Shown here: positions 34,274 through 43,269 of the stretch, piece by piece
Layout: each line of letters begins with the position of its first letter
How positions within the stretch are numbered: the stretch's first letter is position 1
Assembly: GCF_002902085.1 (NCBI RefSeq)
Contig: NZ_PPQR01000051.1
Span: 1-44,640 of the forward strand
Reading direction: 5' to 3'
DNA from: Staphylococcus simiae
GTDB lineage: Bacteria; Bacillota; Bacilli; Staphylococcales; Staphylococcaceae
DNA: 44,640 nt
Made by a program: the position numbers and the translations under genes
The notes under the pieces: model-generated
The model's input: only the letters and a program-made list of their open reading frames with translations
Databases searched by the model: none
What the model was told of the DNA's origin: nothing

Positions 34274-35437
34274 TTATTCAGCAGTATAAGTTTGTAAGAA
34301 ATTTCTAAGACGTTTAATGCCTTCTTGTAATATTGACATATCATAGGCATAAGAAATTCTAACATAGCCTTTGCCTGCGCTAGTGAAAGCTGAACCAGGT
34401 ACGATAGCAACATGTGCTTGTTCAAGAAGAGTTACACAAAACTCAAAATCATTATCAGTTAAATGCTTAATACTTGGGAAAATATAAAAAGCACCTTCAG
34501 GCTGTGCTGGAATTTCAAAACCAAGTTGTGTTAGCTGTTCAACTAAATAATCTCGACGTTCTATATAAGCTTGATTCATATAGGATGGCGCATCTAAGCC
34601 TTCATTGAGTGCTGCAATACACGCTTTTTGGGCAGGGACATTAGCACAAATGCAATTATAGGCATGCATAAAAGTTAATTTATCAATTAAATATTGTGGT
34701 CCAAGCAAGAATCCAATTCGTATACCTGTAGCTGAATGTGATTTACTTAAACCACCGATTAATAGCAATTGATCACGGATAGCATCAAATTGTGCAAATG
34801 ACGTATGTGTATCAGTGAATGTATTTTCAGCATAAATTTCATCACTAATAATAAAGATGTCATGTTGTTTTAAGACATCTACAATTGCTGATACTTCATG
34901 CTGTTTTAATATTGCACCTGTTGGATTAGTAGGATAATTAAGTAAAATTGCTTTTGTGTTGTTCGTAATGTGGTTTTCAAGAGCTTCAGGCGTAATTTTA
35001 AAATGACTCGTTGATGTATCTATATAAATCGGATTACCGCCTAGAACTTCAATTAACGGTATATAACCAGCATAAATCGGGCCAGGAATAAGTATGTCAT
35101 CACCAGGTTCAATAATACAACGTAATGCAGTATCTATGGCTTCACTAGCACCATTAGTTATAATGATTTCTTCTGGATCATAGAAAAAGTGATATTTATT
35201 ATAAAAATAGTTGCTAACTACCTGTCGAGTCTCAAGTAATCCTTTATTATGAGAATAAGAGGTTTCATTATCCTCTATAGCTTTAATATAGGCATTTTTA
35301 ACTACATCCGGCATTGGAAAATCGGGTTGACCAATCGTTAAGTTAATGCAATCATCAATATCTTTCATACGATTTGAAAATTGTCTAATGCTAGGAGCCC
35401 TTAAAAATTTAGAATTTGAATTTAATGACAGTTCCAT
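34274..35437 (-). CDS. Class I/II PLP-dependent aminotransferase
   Basis: Transfers amino groups using pyridoxal phosphate. Motifs: INLTIGQPDFPMPD at the start, NYPTNPTGAI, ISDEIYAENTF, and the Schiff-base Lys232 in GGLSKSHSATGIRIG. 387 residues, with the family C-terminal PGSAFTSAGKGYVRISYA. Similar to PatA-type enzymes of Bacillus (N-acetyl-LL-diaminopimelate aminotransferase), but the substrate cannot be read from sequence. GAGGTG is 5 bases from ATG at 35437. Confidence 0.93.
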   Translation of the reverse strand: MELSLNSNSKFLRAPSIRQFSNRMKDIDDCINLTIGQPDFPMPDVVKNAYIKAIEDNETSYSHNKGLLETRQVVSNYFYNKYHFFYDPEEIIITNGASEAIDTALRCIIEPGDDILIPGPIYAGYIPLIEVLGGNPIYIDTSTSHFKITPEALENHITNNTKAILLNYPTNPTGAILKQHEVSAIVDVLKQHDIFIISDEIYAENTFTDTHTSFAQFDAIRDQLLLIGGLSKSHSATGIRIGFLLGPQYLIDKLTFMHAYNCICANVPAQKACIAALNEGLDAPSYMNQAYIERRDYLVEQLTQLGFEIPAQPEGAFYIFPSIKHLTDNDFEFCVTLLEQAHVAIVPGSAFTSAGKGYVRISYAYDMSILQEGIKRLRNFLQTYTAE

Positions 35438-35901
35438 TGTTACACCTCATATATTATAGCGAATATTTATTATCTAAAAATTTAGAAATTAGTATTATCA
35501 TAACATACTTTAAGGAAGTAGCATTAGATTTATATAGGAAAAATGAATACTGATAGGGGATATAATTTTAATGATTACTGAACCTTAAGTTTAATAATGG
35601 GGATTTGACATTGCTTTAAGTAAAGCAATAAAGCAGAAACTAATAAAAGTAGATGATTTGTGACAAGACATACTAGCGTTAATTATATAAATCGTTCATG
35701 TAAGTCAATGTCAAAATTTTAAAAAAGAGTGGACGTCGTAAGCTATTTTTAAAATTGATTACGTTATCCACTCTGTCAATACTGACTGGTTTCATAAAAT
35801 ATTGATGCATTTTTATAATTTACAATCTAAACAATTACGACTGAATATAGTTTATATCACAACAATTTTATTTATGTGCAATAATTAGCGGTAAATTAAA
35901 A
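35438..35901. other. Intergenic region with one minus-strand terminator
   Basis: 464 bases without a gene. AGAGTGGA and TCCACTCT at 35726-35774 pair across a long loop that has its own GTAA/TTAC pair. On the minus strand the second arm is followed by TTTTTT, so it fits a terminator for the acyltransferase gene, which ends 128 bases away. The rest (about 35440-35700) would hold the aminotransferase promoter, but I see no gene remnant. The S. aureus ssp protease operon, carried in this part of its chromosome, is missing. Confidence 0.6.
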
Positions 35902-36909
35902 TTAACCTTTAAATTGTGAAGGTTGTTTTAAATTTATTATTGGATTCGTCCATTTACAAACAACATTAGATGACAATATGATTACAATAATGGTCGAAAT
36001 GACAACTAAAAATACATAAATCATAATTGAATGTGTTCCTTTAAAAGGATACCAACCTAGTCCTCTAACTATGCCAATAACTAAACCATGTAACAAGTAT
36101 ATATACATCGTTCTTTGACCTATATATGTATAAAATTGCTTATGTTTTGGTACTAAATTTAAAAAAGCATACATCGCAACTAATATTACCATATACAATA
36201 ATAAACGTTTAAATGGACTGAATATATTTGATCCTTCATGTTCTAATGAAGTGTATGGAGAAGCACCCAACAACCAATCAGCATTAATCGGATGAATAAT
36301 GTAAATGATAAAGTAAACAAAGAAAATGATAATTGATGCTGGTATCCATTTCTTTTGTCTAAATATCATTGTTCTATCTTTAGTAAATAAATAACCGATG
36401 TAAAAGATTGGGAAAAAGACAATGGTTCTTGAAATACTTAAGTAACTATCAATATTTACTGAAAAGCCAGCTATCACTGAAAAAATAATTGATACAATTA
36501 ATACTTTAGTAGGATTAAACCTGCGTACTATTACTAAAATGACATGAAAGAAAAAGAGTGTCATTAAAAACCACAATGCAAATACTGGATTAAATGGATC
36601 TAATTGTAAGTCATCGCTTTTTCCTGTCAAAAAATAATAGATAGAGAAAAACATAAAGAAAATGATATAAGGTATTAATAATCTTTTTGCAATTTTTTCT
36701 AGATAGAATGGTTGATCTATATTTTTAGCAAAATAACCTGATATAAATAAAAATGTTGGCATGTGAAAACTATAAATTACTAAATAAAGCGCTGATAAAT
36801 ATTTGTCTCCACTAGTATAAGGTTGTAACATATGTCCAAATACAACTAAAAAGATAAGTATTGCGCGTGCGTTATCAAAGAAGTAATCTCTATCTTTTAA
36901 TGTAGTCAT
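35902..36909 (-). CDS. Acyltransferase-3 family membrane protein
   Basis: Integral membrane acyltransferase of the family of OatA and IcaC, modifying a surface sugar or polymer. The 335 residues have about ten membrane helices. The N-terminal motif YFFDNARAILIFLVVFGHML carries the family R-x-x-x-x-x-x-V-x-x-x-H, followed by FHMPTFLFISGYFAK. The soluble SGNH domain of OatA is absent. GGAGAC is upstream of ATG at 36909. Divergent from the marR gene. Substrate unknown. Confidence 0.9.
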   Translation of the reverse strand: MTTLKDRDYFFDNARAILIFLVVFGHMLQPYTSGDKYLSALYLVIYSFHMPTFLFISGYFAKNIDQPFYLEKIAKRLLIPYIIFFMFFSIYYFLTGKSDDLQLDPFNPVFALWFLMTLFFFHVILVIVRRFNPTKVLIVSIIFSVIAGFSVNIDSYLSISRTIVFFPIFYIGYLFTKDRTMIFRQKKWIPASIIIFFVYFIIYIIHPINADWLLGASPYTSLEHEGSNIFSPFKRLLLYMVILVAMYAFLNLVPKHKQFYTYIGQRTMYIYLLHGLVIGIVRGLGWYPFKGTHSIMIYVFLVVISTIIVIILSSNVVCKWTNPIINLKQPSQFKG

Positions 36910-37060
36910 TGTTTGTCTCCTTTATTTCTTAAGACTGTTACTAATTTATTATATTTAGAACTAGTTATGCAACAATTTTGTCTAAACTGTCGAATAGTAT
37001 TGTCTATTTAATAAAAAAATAATATAATATTATAAATAAAATGTAGTGGAGTAGAACAAC

Positions 37061-37480
37061 ATGTACAAACAACTAGAAAAGCTAATTACACTGACAAACA
37101 ATGATTTGAACTTAGTAAACAGACGATTTGGCCAACGAAGTGATATTACGGGTGATCAACTTGAATTATTACGTATACTTTATAATTTTGATCGACTATC
37201 ACAATATGATTTAACGATGAAGATTAGCAGGGAACAGTCGATAGTATCACGCTGGATAAAAAAATTAGTACAAAAGGGATATATTACAAGTCAACAATCG
37301 AATGAGGATTTAAGATGTAAAGAGTTGATATTAACTGACAAAGCAAGAACACTAATAACGCAAATTAATAATGCTAGATGTGAGTTAATTGAAGCAAGAT
37401 GCCAGTGTTTATCATCTGATGAATTACAACAATTAAATCAATTACTAGATAAATTAAACCAAAGACGCATTATGTTGTAA
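37061..37480 (+). CDS. MarR-family transcription regulator
   Basis: A 139-residue winged-helix dimer protein. The DNA-binding helix lies around LSQYDLTMKISREQSIVSR, with the wing LVQKGYITSQQSNEDLRCKEL and the C-terminal dimer helix. GGAGTAG precedes ATG 37061. Divergent from the acyltransferase gene with about 150 bases between, so it may control that gene and itself. This control is inferred from layout only. Confidence 0.9.
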   Translation: MYKQLEKLITLTNNDLNLVNRRFGQRSDITGDQLELLRILYNFDRLSQYDLTMKISREQSIVSRWIKKLVQKGYITSQQSNEDLRCKELILTDKARTLITQINNARCELIEARCQCLSSDELQQLNQLLDKLNQRRIML

Positions 37481-37530
37481 GAGAAGAGCAATATCATGAT
37501 AAATAAATGTATAAAAATATATAGAATCAT

Positions 37531-37583
37531 CGCTAATATATGAATGACCTATTTTTAAAGTTCATACATATTTTAGCGATTTT
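37531..37583 (+). terminator. Terminator of the marR gene
   Basis: CGCTAATATATGAA pairs with TTCATACATATTTTAGCG with small bulges, then ATTTTTT. Confidence 0.8.
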
Positions 37584-37835
37584 TTATAAGTAATGTTGTA
37601 ACTAACTGTGTTTAAATGATTATAATAAGGTTCACTTTTTTGTGGCTGATAAATTATGGTAGATTTTATAATCATTACATATCAATCTAATTTAGTAGAG
37701 AAACTATAATAACGGCTCATTGTCAAATTCGATTGGTAAGATAACTTTCAAATTATCTTATCAACTGAAGTTATTATAGAGTCATTTAATATAGAACCCT
37801 TAACAACTATAGTCGATTGATAGTTGTATTAAAAT
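37584..37835. other. Intergenic region with several small hairpins
   Basis: About 250 bases between the marR and atl terminators. ACAACTAT/ATAGTTGT at about 37804-37829 and AAGATAA/TTATCTT around 37738-37763 are hairpins. No coding frame with a ribosome site. A small RNA is possible but not shown. Confidence 0.35.
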
Positions 37836-37869
37836 ACCCCAAATGCTGATGACATTCAGCATTTGGGGT
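37836..37869. terminator. Bidirectional atl terminator
   Basis: ACCCCAAATGCTGA and TCAGCATTTGGGGT form a 14-bp perfect stem, with ATTTTAAT-type runs on the minus side and CAATTTTT on the plus side. About 70 bases after the atl stop. Confidence 0.9.
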
Positions 37870-37940
37870 TCAATTTTTAGTGGTTAAGTTAATTTTAAAT
37901 TTATAATGAGCTACTAATTTGGGTAGTAGTGAAACTCAAA

Positions 37941-40900
37941 TTAGTTATATTTTGGAATATCGAAGTATTTACCAACCTCACCAATTTTATCATATAAGCC
38001 TTTGATAATTTGTGCATTAATATTAGCCCAATCAATATCAGTAGCATATTGATGTGTACCAGGGTGGCTTGGATTCCATCTCATTTTATAAAGTGTATTT
38101 TGTCCAGCTTTAATATAAGATTGACCGATAAATTTAGCACCACCAACAATTGCTTTAGATACAGAATTCCATCCTGCATTTTTAGCATAATTTATAGCGC
38201 CATATAATGGATTATTATCAAATGCTGCGATACCAAATACGTTATGATATTTAGTTGTTGTATTAGTTACAACACGACCATTAACAATATTTGCACCTTT
38301 AGCTAATTGTGATTTACCATTACCTGTTTCAAGTAAGGCATGTGAGATTAAGTAGACTTCGTTAATACCATATTTCTTAGCTGCTTCGCTAAATGCAGCA
38401 CCTTGGTTTTCTAATACGCCTTTACCTTTTAAGAATTTATTGATTTTATCAACTGAAATATTCTGTGGTTGATCAAGACGTAAAAATTGATATCTAAGTG
38501 CTGAGTCTTTAGCTAAACGATTTGTATCCATAGCATATTTAATTTCACTATAGTTAGCATTTGTCCATGAACCAGCTACACGTTGTACTTGTGGACGATC
38601 ATATAAATGAGATTGGATACTAGCAGCTTGATTCAACGTTTGTCCTGTTTTTGTGTATTTAATTAATTCTTTTGCAACATCACTTTCTTTAATCCAAACC
38701 AATTTACCGTTTGATAATTTACCGTAGAACCATTTTTGGCCATTAATAACTTGTTCTTTAATAACAGCAAATGGTTGCTCATGATAAGATTTTAAAGAAT
38801 ATTTATTAGCTGCATTAGGTGAAACGTAATAATAACCATTGTCATTTTTAATAACATATGTGTAGTTAACATCTTTAGCATTAGTTACAGTCGCAGGTTT
38901 AGAATTACCTGTTAAGTCTTTAGCGTTAACCCATCCAGTACGATTGTTAACAGTACCATATAGATAGACATCTTTGCCAACTGCTACTTGTTTAATAGCA
39001 TTAAATGCTTTATTAGCAATTTGATTACCCGTTAAGATAATTTGATTCTTAGTTCCCCAAGGAATCATAGTTAAACCGCTATTTGTTGCATTCACTTTAT
39101 ATTGTTCAGTTGTTTTAACATCTTTTCCTAAATTTTGTAAATTTAAGTCTTTAACATTAAACCAACCAATAGGTGTGTTTTGACTTGAGTTATTTAATAG
39201 GACATAAGTTTCATTACCATGTGTACGTTGTTTTGTAACGACAAATGTACGGTCGGCATATCTTGTACCACTCTTAGCTGATTTATCATAAACTGAAGCG
39301 CGCACGCCACTATTTTTAGCATTTACTTGTGCAATTTTGCTAACAGTTTGAGTTGTATTTGTTGCAGGTACAGATTTAGCTATTGGTTTAACAGCTGAAA
39401 CTGGTTTAACTGATGTCTTAGTTGCTACTGGAGCAGTTAAATAATATTTACTAATCCAACCACTTTGCCCATTAACCGTACCATATAGATAAATTGCTTT
39501 ATCAATTTGTTGTTGTTTAGTAGCTTTAAATGTTTGATTACCATTGCCTGATACTTTACCAGCCACTTGTTTATAACTACCCCAAGGTACTGTGTATAAG
39601 TTAGAACCTGATTTAACAGTGTAAGTTTCATTTACTTTAATAGGTGACTTAGCAGTGTTATATGTTACATCGCCTTCTTTAACCCATCCTAAAGCTTTAC
39701 CACTATTATAGTCTTGTACTAAATAGAATTTTTGGTTATTCAATGTTGCTGTTTTTGAAACGGCAAATGTTTTTTGAATTTCTTTTGTTGCTTTACCAGT
39801 TTTATCATAAACAGTTGTGAAAAGACCATTATTTGATGATTTGATTTGAGCTACACCATTGTTAGCAACAACTGTTAAATTGTTTGTTGTAGGTTTAGTA
39901 GCAGGTTTAGATGGTGTTGATGGTTTAGGTGTATTATTAGCTAATTCTGACAAGTAGTATTTGCTTACCCAACCAGTAATACCATTAACTGAGCCATATA
40001 AATAAATTGCTTTATCAATTTGTTGTTGTTTAGTGGCTTTGAATGTTTGGTTTTTTGAACCAGATACTTTACCAGCTACTTGCTTTGATGTACCCCAAGG
40101 TACTGTGTAAATATTTGTTGCAGGTTTAATACTGTAAGAATGGTTTACAGCAGTAGGGGATTTAGCAGTATTGTATACTACATCACCTTGTTTAACCCAT
40201 CCTAATTTTTTACCACTATTATAGTCTTGGACTAAATAAAACTTTTGATTATTTAATGTAGCAGTTTTAGATACTGCTAATGTTTTTTGAGTTTCTTTAG
40301 TGGCTTTACCAGCTTTATCATACACGGTAGTATATAGACCATTATTTGATGGTTTAATTTGAGCTACACCATTATTAGCAGCAACAGTTAAATTATTTGC
40401 TGCAGGTTTAGATGGTGTTGATGGCTTAGATGTTGATCCACTAGTCGTTCCAGATGATGGTGCTCCCCAAGCAGCAACTTTACCCATTTTAATTAAGTAT
40501 TTTTCATTAATTAAATCATATAATTCATTATAACTGTAGTTATGGCTAGCTAAGTAACCGTGTGGATCGGCATGGTCAGTTCCACCTAGGAAATTACTAA
40601 TTGCATAGTGAGTCCATACTGTACCTCGACCATCTTTTTCAGCACTATCAGGAACTAAACCATAATATTGTAATTGTGTAGCAGCATAATCTGCATAGTT
40701 ATTCATTGAACGCGCAAATGAAGCATAATCATGTGTATGTACTATTTCAACGTTGATGAAACGATTGTTGGCGTTTGGACCTGCACCCCAAGATAAGTAA
40801 TCTGTAGGATGTGTTTCAATAATTCTATTACCATCTACAAATGCATGTACGAAAGCATTATTATAATTATTTTTCATATAATTAATTTCACCAGTAATAG

Positions 40901-41966
40901 TGGAATTATCATTTGCAGTATCATGTACAACAATACCTTCAGGTTTACCTACACCATGTCTATAACCATATTTAGGGAAGTAAGAAGTATAATCTTCTTC
41001 AATTTTTGGTGCTTGAAGTTTATTTCTACGAATATAATCATTAATTGATGAATTAACTTGTGGTTTATACTTCGGTAAACTTTTAGTAGTTGTTGACGTT
41101 TTAGCAAGTAACATTCTTGGTTTGGCGATAGAACTAAATGTTGCAACACGTGGTGTAACATTATTAGTTGATTCGCTTACTGTTGCTGCTTTGTCATTTG
41201 CTTGAGTTGTCGCTGGTTGAGCTAAAGATTTTAATGTTTGTGGATTGATCTCAGTATGACTTTCATTTTCTGTTACATCGTCGTCTTCATCATCATCAAA
41301 GCGATATCCCGAACTGTTTGTATTATTATCTAAAGTTTGAATAACTTTATGCTCATCTTGCTTTTTAACGTCTTGTTGATCGTTTGCTTGAGTAGTTGTT
41401 TGTTGTTTAGTTGTTTCAGTCTGTTGATTTGTCTCAGCATTTTTATTAGCTATAGCTTGGTTTTGTTGTTGAGCGTTATCTACTGTCGTAACTTCTTCAT
41501 TTGTGTGACTACCTTGTTGTTCGTTAGTAACTTGAGCATCAGAATTTTGTTCATTATCAGTTTGTTGTTGAGCTGCTGATGATGCATTGTCTTCATTAAC
41601 TGTTTGATCTGATACATTATCATTAGCTTGCTGGTCTTTAGAGCTTTCTGATTTAGCCTCACTATTAGCAACTTGAGTTTTTTCTTCTAATGAAGCATCA
41701 TGGGTTTTTGTTGTGTCAGCAGTTTTTGGTTGAACAATTGATGGATCTTGATAAACTTGTGTGCCTGAGATATTTTGCGTTGGATTTGAAACCTCAGATT
41801 TAGCTTGGTTAGTTTTATTTAATGTTTTGTTACTATCTAAGACGTTTTTATTAGATGTTTGATCCTGAGTTGTTTCAGCAGCTTGTGCATGATGTGCAGT
41901 AAATGCTGTACCAACTAAAGTTAAAGCCACCATTGAAGGTACTTTATAATTGAACTTTTTCGCCAT
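37941..41966 (-). CDS. atl: Bifunctional major autolysin
   Basis: Secreted peptidoglycan hydrolase, cut outside the cell into an amidase and a glucosaminidase that separate daughter cells and bind host ligands. 1341 residues: signal peptide ending AHHAQA, a Gln/Asn/Thr-rich propeptide to about 320, amidase_2 with GIVVHDTAND (His348), seven GW/SH3_8 modules, and a C-terminal glucosaminidase with catalytic-region LISHALLETGNG. Start is MAKKFNYK at 41966: AGGAG is 9 bases ahead, and the earlier ATG at 41987 overlaps that site. Longer propeptide and different than S. aureus Atl (about 1256). TATAAT (minus, 42009-42004) is a possible -10. Confidence 0.96.
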   Translation of the reverse strand: MAKKFNYKVPSMVALTLVGTAFTAHHAQAAETTQDQTSNKNVLDSNKTLNKTNQAKSEVSNPTQNISGTQVYQDPSIVQPKTADTTKTHDASLEEKTQVANSEAKSESSKDQQANDNVSDQTVNEDNASSAAQQQTDNEQNSDAQVTNEQQGSHTNEEVTTVDNAQQQNQAIANKNAETNQQTETTKQQTTTQANDQQDVKKQDEHKVIQTLDNNTNSSGYRFDDDEDDDVTENESHTEINPQTLKSLAQPATTQANDKAATVSESTNNVTPRVATFSSIAKPRMLLAKTSTTTKSLPKYKPQVNSSINDYIRRNKLQAPKIEEDYTSYFPKYGYRHGVGKPEGIVVHDTANDNSTITGEINYMKNNYNNAFVHAFVDGNRIIETHPTDYLSWGAGPNANNRFINVEIVHTHDYASFARSMNNYADYAATQLQYYGLVPDSAEKDGRGTVWTHYAISNFLGGTDHADPHGYLASHNYSYNELYDLINEKYLIKMGKVAAWGAPSSGTTSGSTSKPSTPSKPAANNLTVAANNGVAQIKPSNNGLYTTVYDKAGKATKETQKTLAVSKTATLNNQKFYLVQDYNSGKKLGWVKQGDVVYNTAKSPTAVNHSYSIKPATNIYTVPWGTSKQVAGKVSGSKNQTFKATKQQQIDKAIYLYGSVNGITGWVSKYYLSELANNTPKPSTPSKPATKPTTNNLTVVANNGVAQIKSSNNGLFTTVYDKTGKATKEIQKTFAVSKTATLNNQKFYLVQDYNSGKALGWVKEGDVTYNTAKSPIKVNETYTVKSGSNLYTVPWGSYKQVAGKVSGNGNQTFKATKQQQIDKAIYLYGTVNGQSGWISKYYLTAPVATKTSVKPVSAVKPIAKSVPATNTTQTVSKIAQVNAKNSGVRASVYDKSAKSGTRYADRTFVVTKQRTHGNETYVLLNNSSQNTPIGWFNVKDLNLQNLGKDVKTTEQYKVNATNSGLTMIPWGTKNQIILTGNQIANKAFNAIKQVAVGKDVYLYGTVNNRTGWVNAKDLTGNSKPATVTNAKDVNYTYVIKNDNGYYYVSPNAANKYSLKSYHEQPFAVIKEQVINGQKWFYGKLSNGKLVWIKESDVAKELIKYTKTGQTLNQAASIQSHLYDRPQVQRVAGSWTNANYSEIKYAMDTNRLAKDSALRYQFLRLDQPQNISVDKINKFLKGKGVLENQGAAFSEAAKKYGINEVYLISHALLETGNGKSQLAKGANIVNGRVVTNTTTKYHNVFGIAAFDNNPLYGAINYAKNAGWNSVSKAIVGGAKFIGQSYIKAGQNTLYKMRWNPSHPGTHQYATDIDWANINAQIIKGLYDKIGEVGKYFDIPKYN
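39430..40400 (-). repeat. R1/R2 GW-module direct repeats of atl
   Basis: Two large direct repeats with a 513-bp period (171 residues), shown by identical blocks such as CTTTATCAATTTGTTG at 39497 and 40010. Each encodes a pair of GW modules (NNGVAQIK, NSGKxLGWVK, LYTVPWG, ATKQQQIDKAIYLYG). A third, more diverged pair (R3) lies at about 38900-39330. Nearly identical copies could recombine. Confidence 0.85.
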
Positions 41967-42203
41967 TATATATATTACTCCTAACATTTATTAATTTATT
42001 AACATTATAGTATTTGCTTGAAATTCTGTATGGTATTTAATCAATTTGTAATATACTCTTAATTTAAAAAAAGTCATAATTTAGCACAATAAAGTTAAGC
42101 TAAACCAATAGGGACGTGTGAAAATAAATAAAATTGTCGTCAACTTAACTTAAGTATTATTACAAACATTTTAAAAAGAATCATACGTTGTTGTAATATT
42201 TTG

Positions 42204-42626
42204 TCATACCTTTTTCGACATTTTAATGTGTTCGATTCCTTCTTCTAAAAAGACTTTCCCATGTGTTTCATAATTTAAACTTTTATAGAAATCTTGTGCC
42301 TGAATTTGAGCATTTAAAATTAATGTCTTGTAGTTTAGCTGTTGAGCTATCTTTTCTATGGCAATCATTAGCGCTTGACCTTGACCTTGTCCGCGATATT
42401 GTTTTAACACAGCGACGCGTTCAATCTTTGCTGTTTGTTCATCTATAGGGCGCAATCTTAATGTAGCAAACGGTATATCATTCTCATAACCAATTAAATG
42501 GGTAGAACTATCTTCGTAGTTATCTATTTCATGCTCTAATGGGACCCCTTGTTCGTTTACAAATACTTCTTCTCTAATTTTAAAACAGTCTTGTAACATT
42601 GCAGCATTAATTACTTGATTAAACAT
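42204..42626 (-). CDS. GNAT-family acetyltransferase (ElaA/YjcF-like)
   Basis: Small 140-residue acetyltransferase. IREEVFVNEQGVPLEHEID is the N-terminal signature of the ElaA/YjcF group. Acetyl-CoA loop is RVAVLKQYRGQGQGQALM, and the C-terminal end has AQDFYKSLNYETHGKVFLEEGI. GGAGGT is upstream of ATG at 42626. Substrate unknown. It lies between atl and the DUF2538 gene on the same strand, as in other staphylococci. Confidence 0.9.
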   Translation of the reverse strand: MFNQVINAAMLQDCFKIREEVFVNEQGVPLEHEIDNYEDSSTHLIGYENDIPFATLRLRPIDEQTAKIERVAVLKQYRGQGQGQALMIAIEKIAQQLNYKTLILNAQIQAQDFYKSLNYETHGKVFLEEGIEHIKMSKKV

Positions 42627-42707
42627 TAAATACCTCCTTTTTAATTTAATTTATCAATAATAGCATAAAATTAAGGAAAATTGACTTATCTATCAAATAG
42701 CTAAAAA

Positions 42708-42748
42708 AACTGTAATATGTACGTCATTTGTTAGTACATATTACAGTT
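42708..42748. terminator. Terminator between DUF2538 and GNAT genes
   Basis: AACTGTAATATGTAC and GTACATATTACAGTT form a 15-bp perfect stem with an 11-base loop, and T/A runs on both sides. It lies 29 bases after the DUF2538 stop on the minus strand. Confidence 0.88.
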
Positions 42749-42776
42749 TAACTTAGTATTATTAAATCGATTAATT

Positions 42777-43247
42777 TTATAGGGCTTCTTTTCTAATGAT
42801 AGCAGTATATTGCCAAAATATTCGCATTTGAGCAATGTTCCAATTATTCATTCCCATAGTAAATCCAGATGGTTTAAATAAATTAACATCCGTTACTTCA
42901 AGTGCTGCAGCAATTAAATATTGCAATGGGATGCTAATTGTTTTCATCGTTTCCGTAATACCATGTTCATCATATACCCATGAGAAAGGTAGCTCTGATT
43001 CAAAAACATCTACTTTATCAAAGATTTCTGGAAGTGCAACAATGTAACAAGCACCATCAACTATTGGATTATCGATGATATTTTTATAGTAAATTAATAG
43101 TGCTTCGTAATTTTCGCGATGTTCGTGATTAACATAGAAAAATTCATTTCGAAAATGTGCCATATCTTTACTATGCACAATTTGTTGTTCAAGTATATTA
43201 AACATGCCATTAATGTTTGCAATCTTTTCGTATGTTTTGCGACTCAT
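42777..43247 (-). CDS. DUF2538 family protein
   Basis: A 156-residue soluble protein without signal peptide or membrane helix. It fits the staphylococcal DUF2538 family in length, place beside lcpB, and content (MSRKTYEKIANINGMFNIL at the start; CYIVALPEIFDKVDVF; a tryptophan-containing NNWNIAQMRIFWQYTAII at the end). GGAGGT is upstream of ATG at 43247. Function unknown; close to cell-wall genes. Confidence 0.82.
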   Translation of the reverse strand: MSRKTYEKIANINGMFNILEQQIVHSKDMAHFRNEFFYVNHEHRENYEALLIYYKNIIDNPIVDGACYIVALPEIFDKVDVFESELPFSWVYDEHGITETMKTISIPLQYLIAAALEVTDVNLFKPSGFTMGMNNWNIAQMRIFWQYTAIIRKEAL

Positions 43248-43269
43248 TTTATGAATACCTCCATTTTAG

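Noticed and set aside
34040-34297. An 85-codon + strand frame at the menB end
   Set aside because: Overlaps menB in another frame and runs over the shared terminator; not gene-like.
40809-41671. Several short frames on both strands inside atl
   Set aside because: They are shadows of the repetitive and low-complexity atl coding sequence; no ribosome sites.
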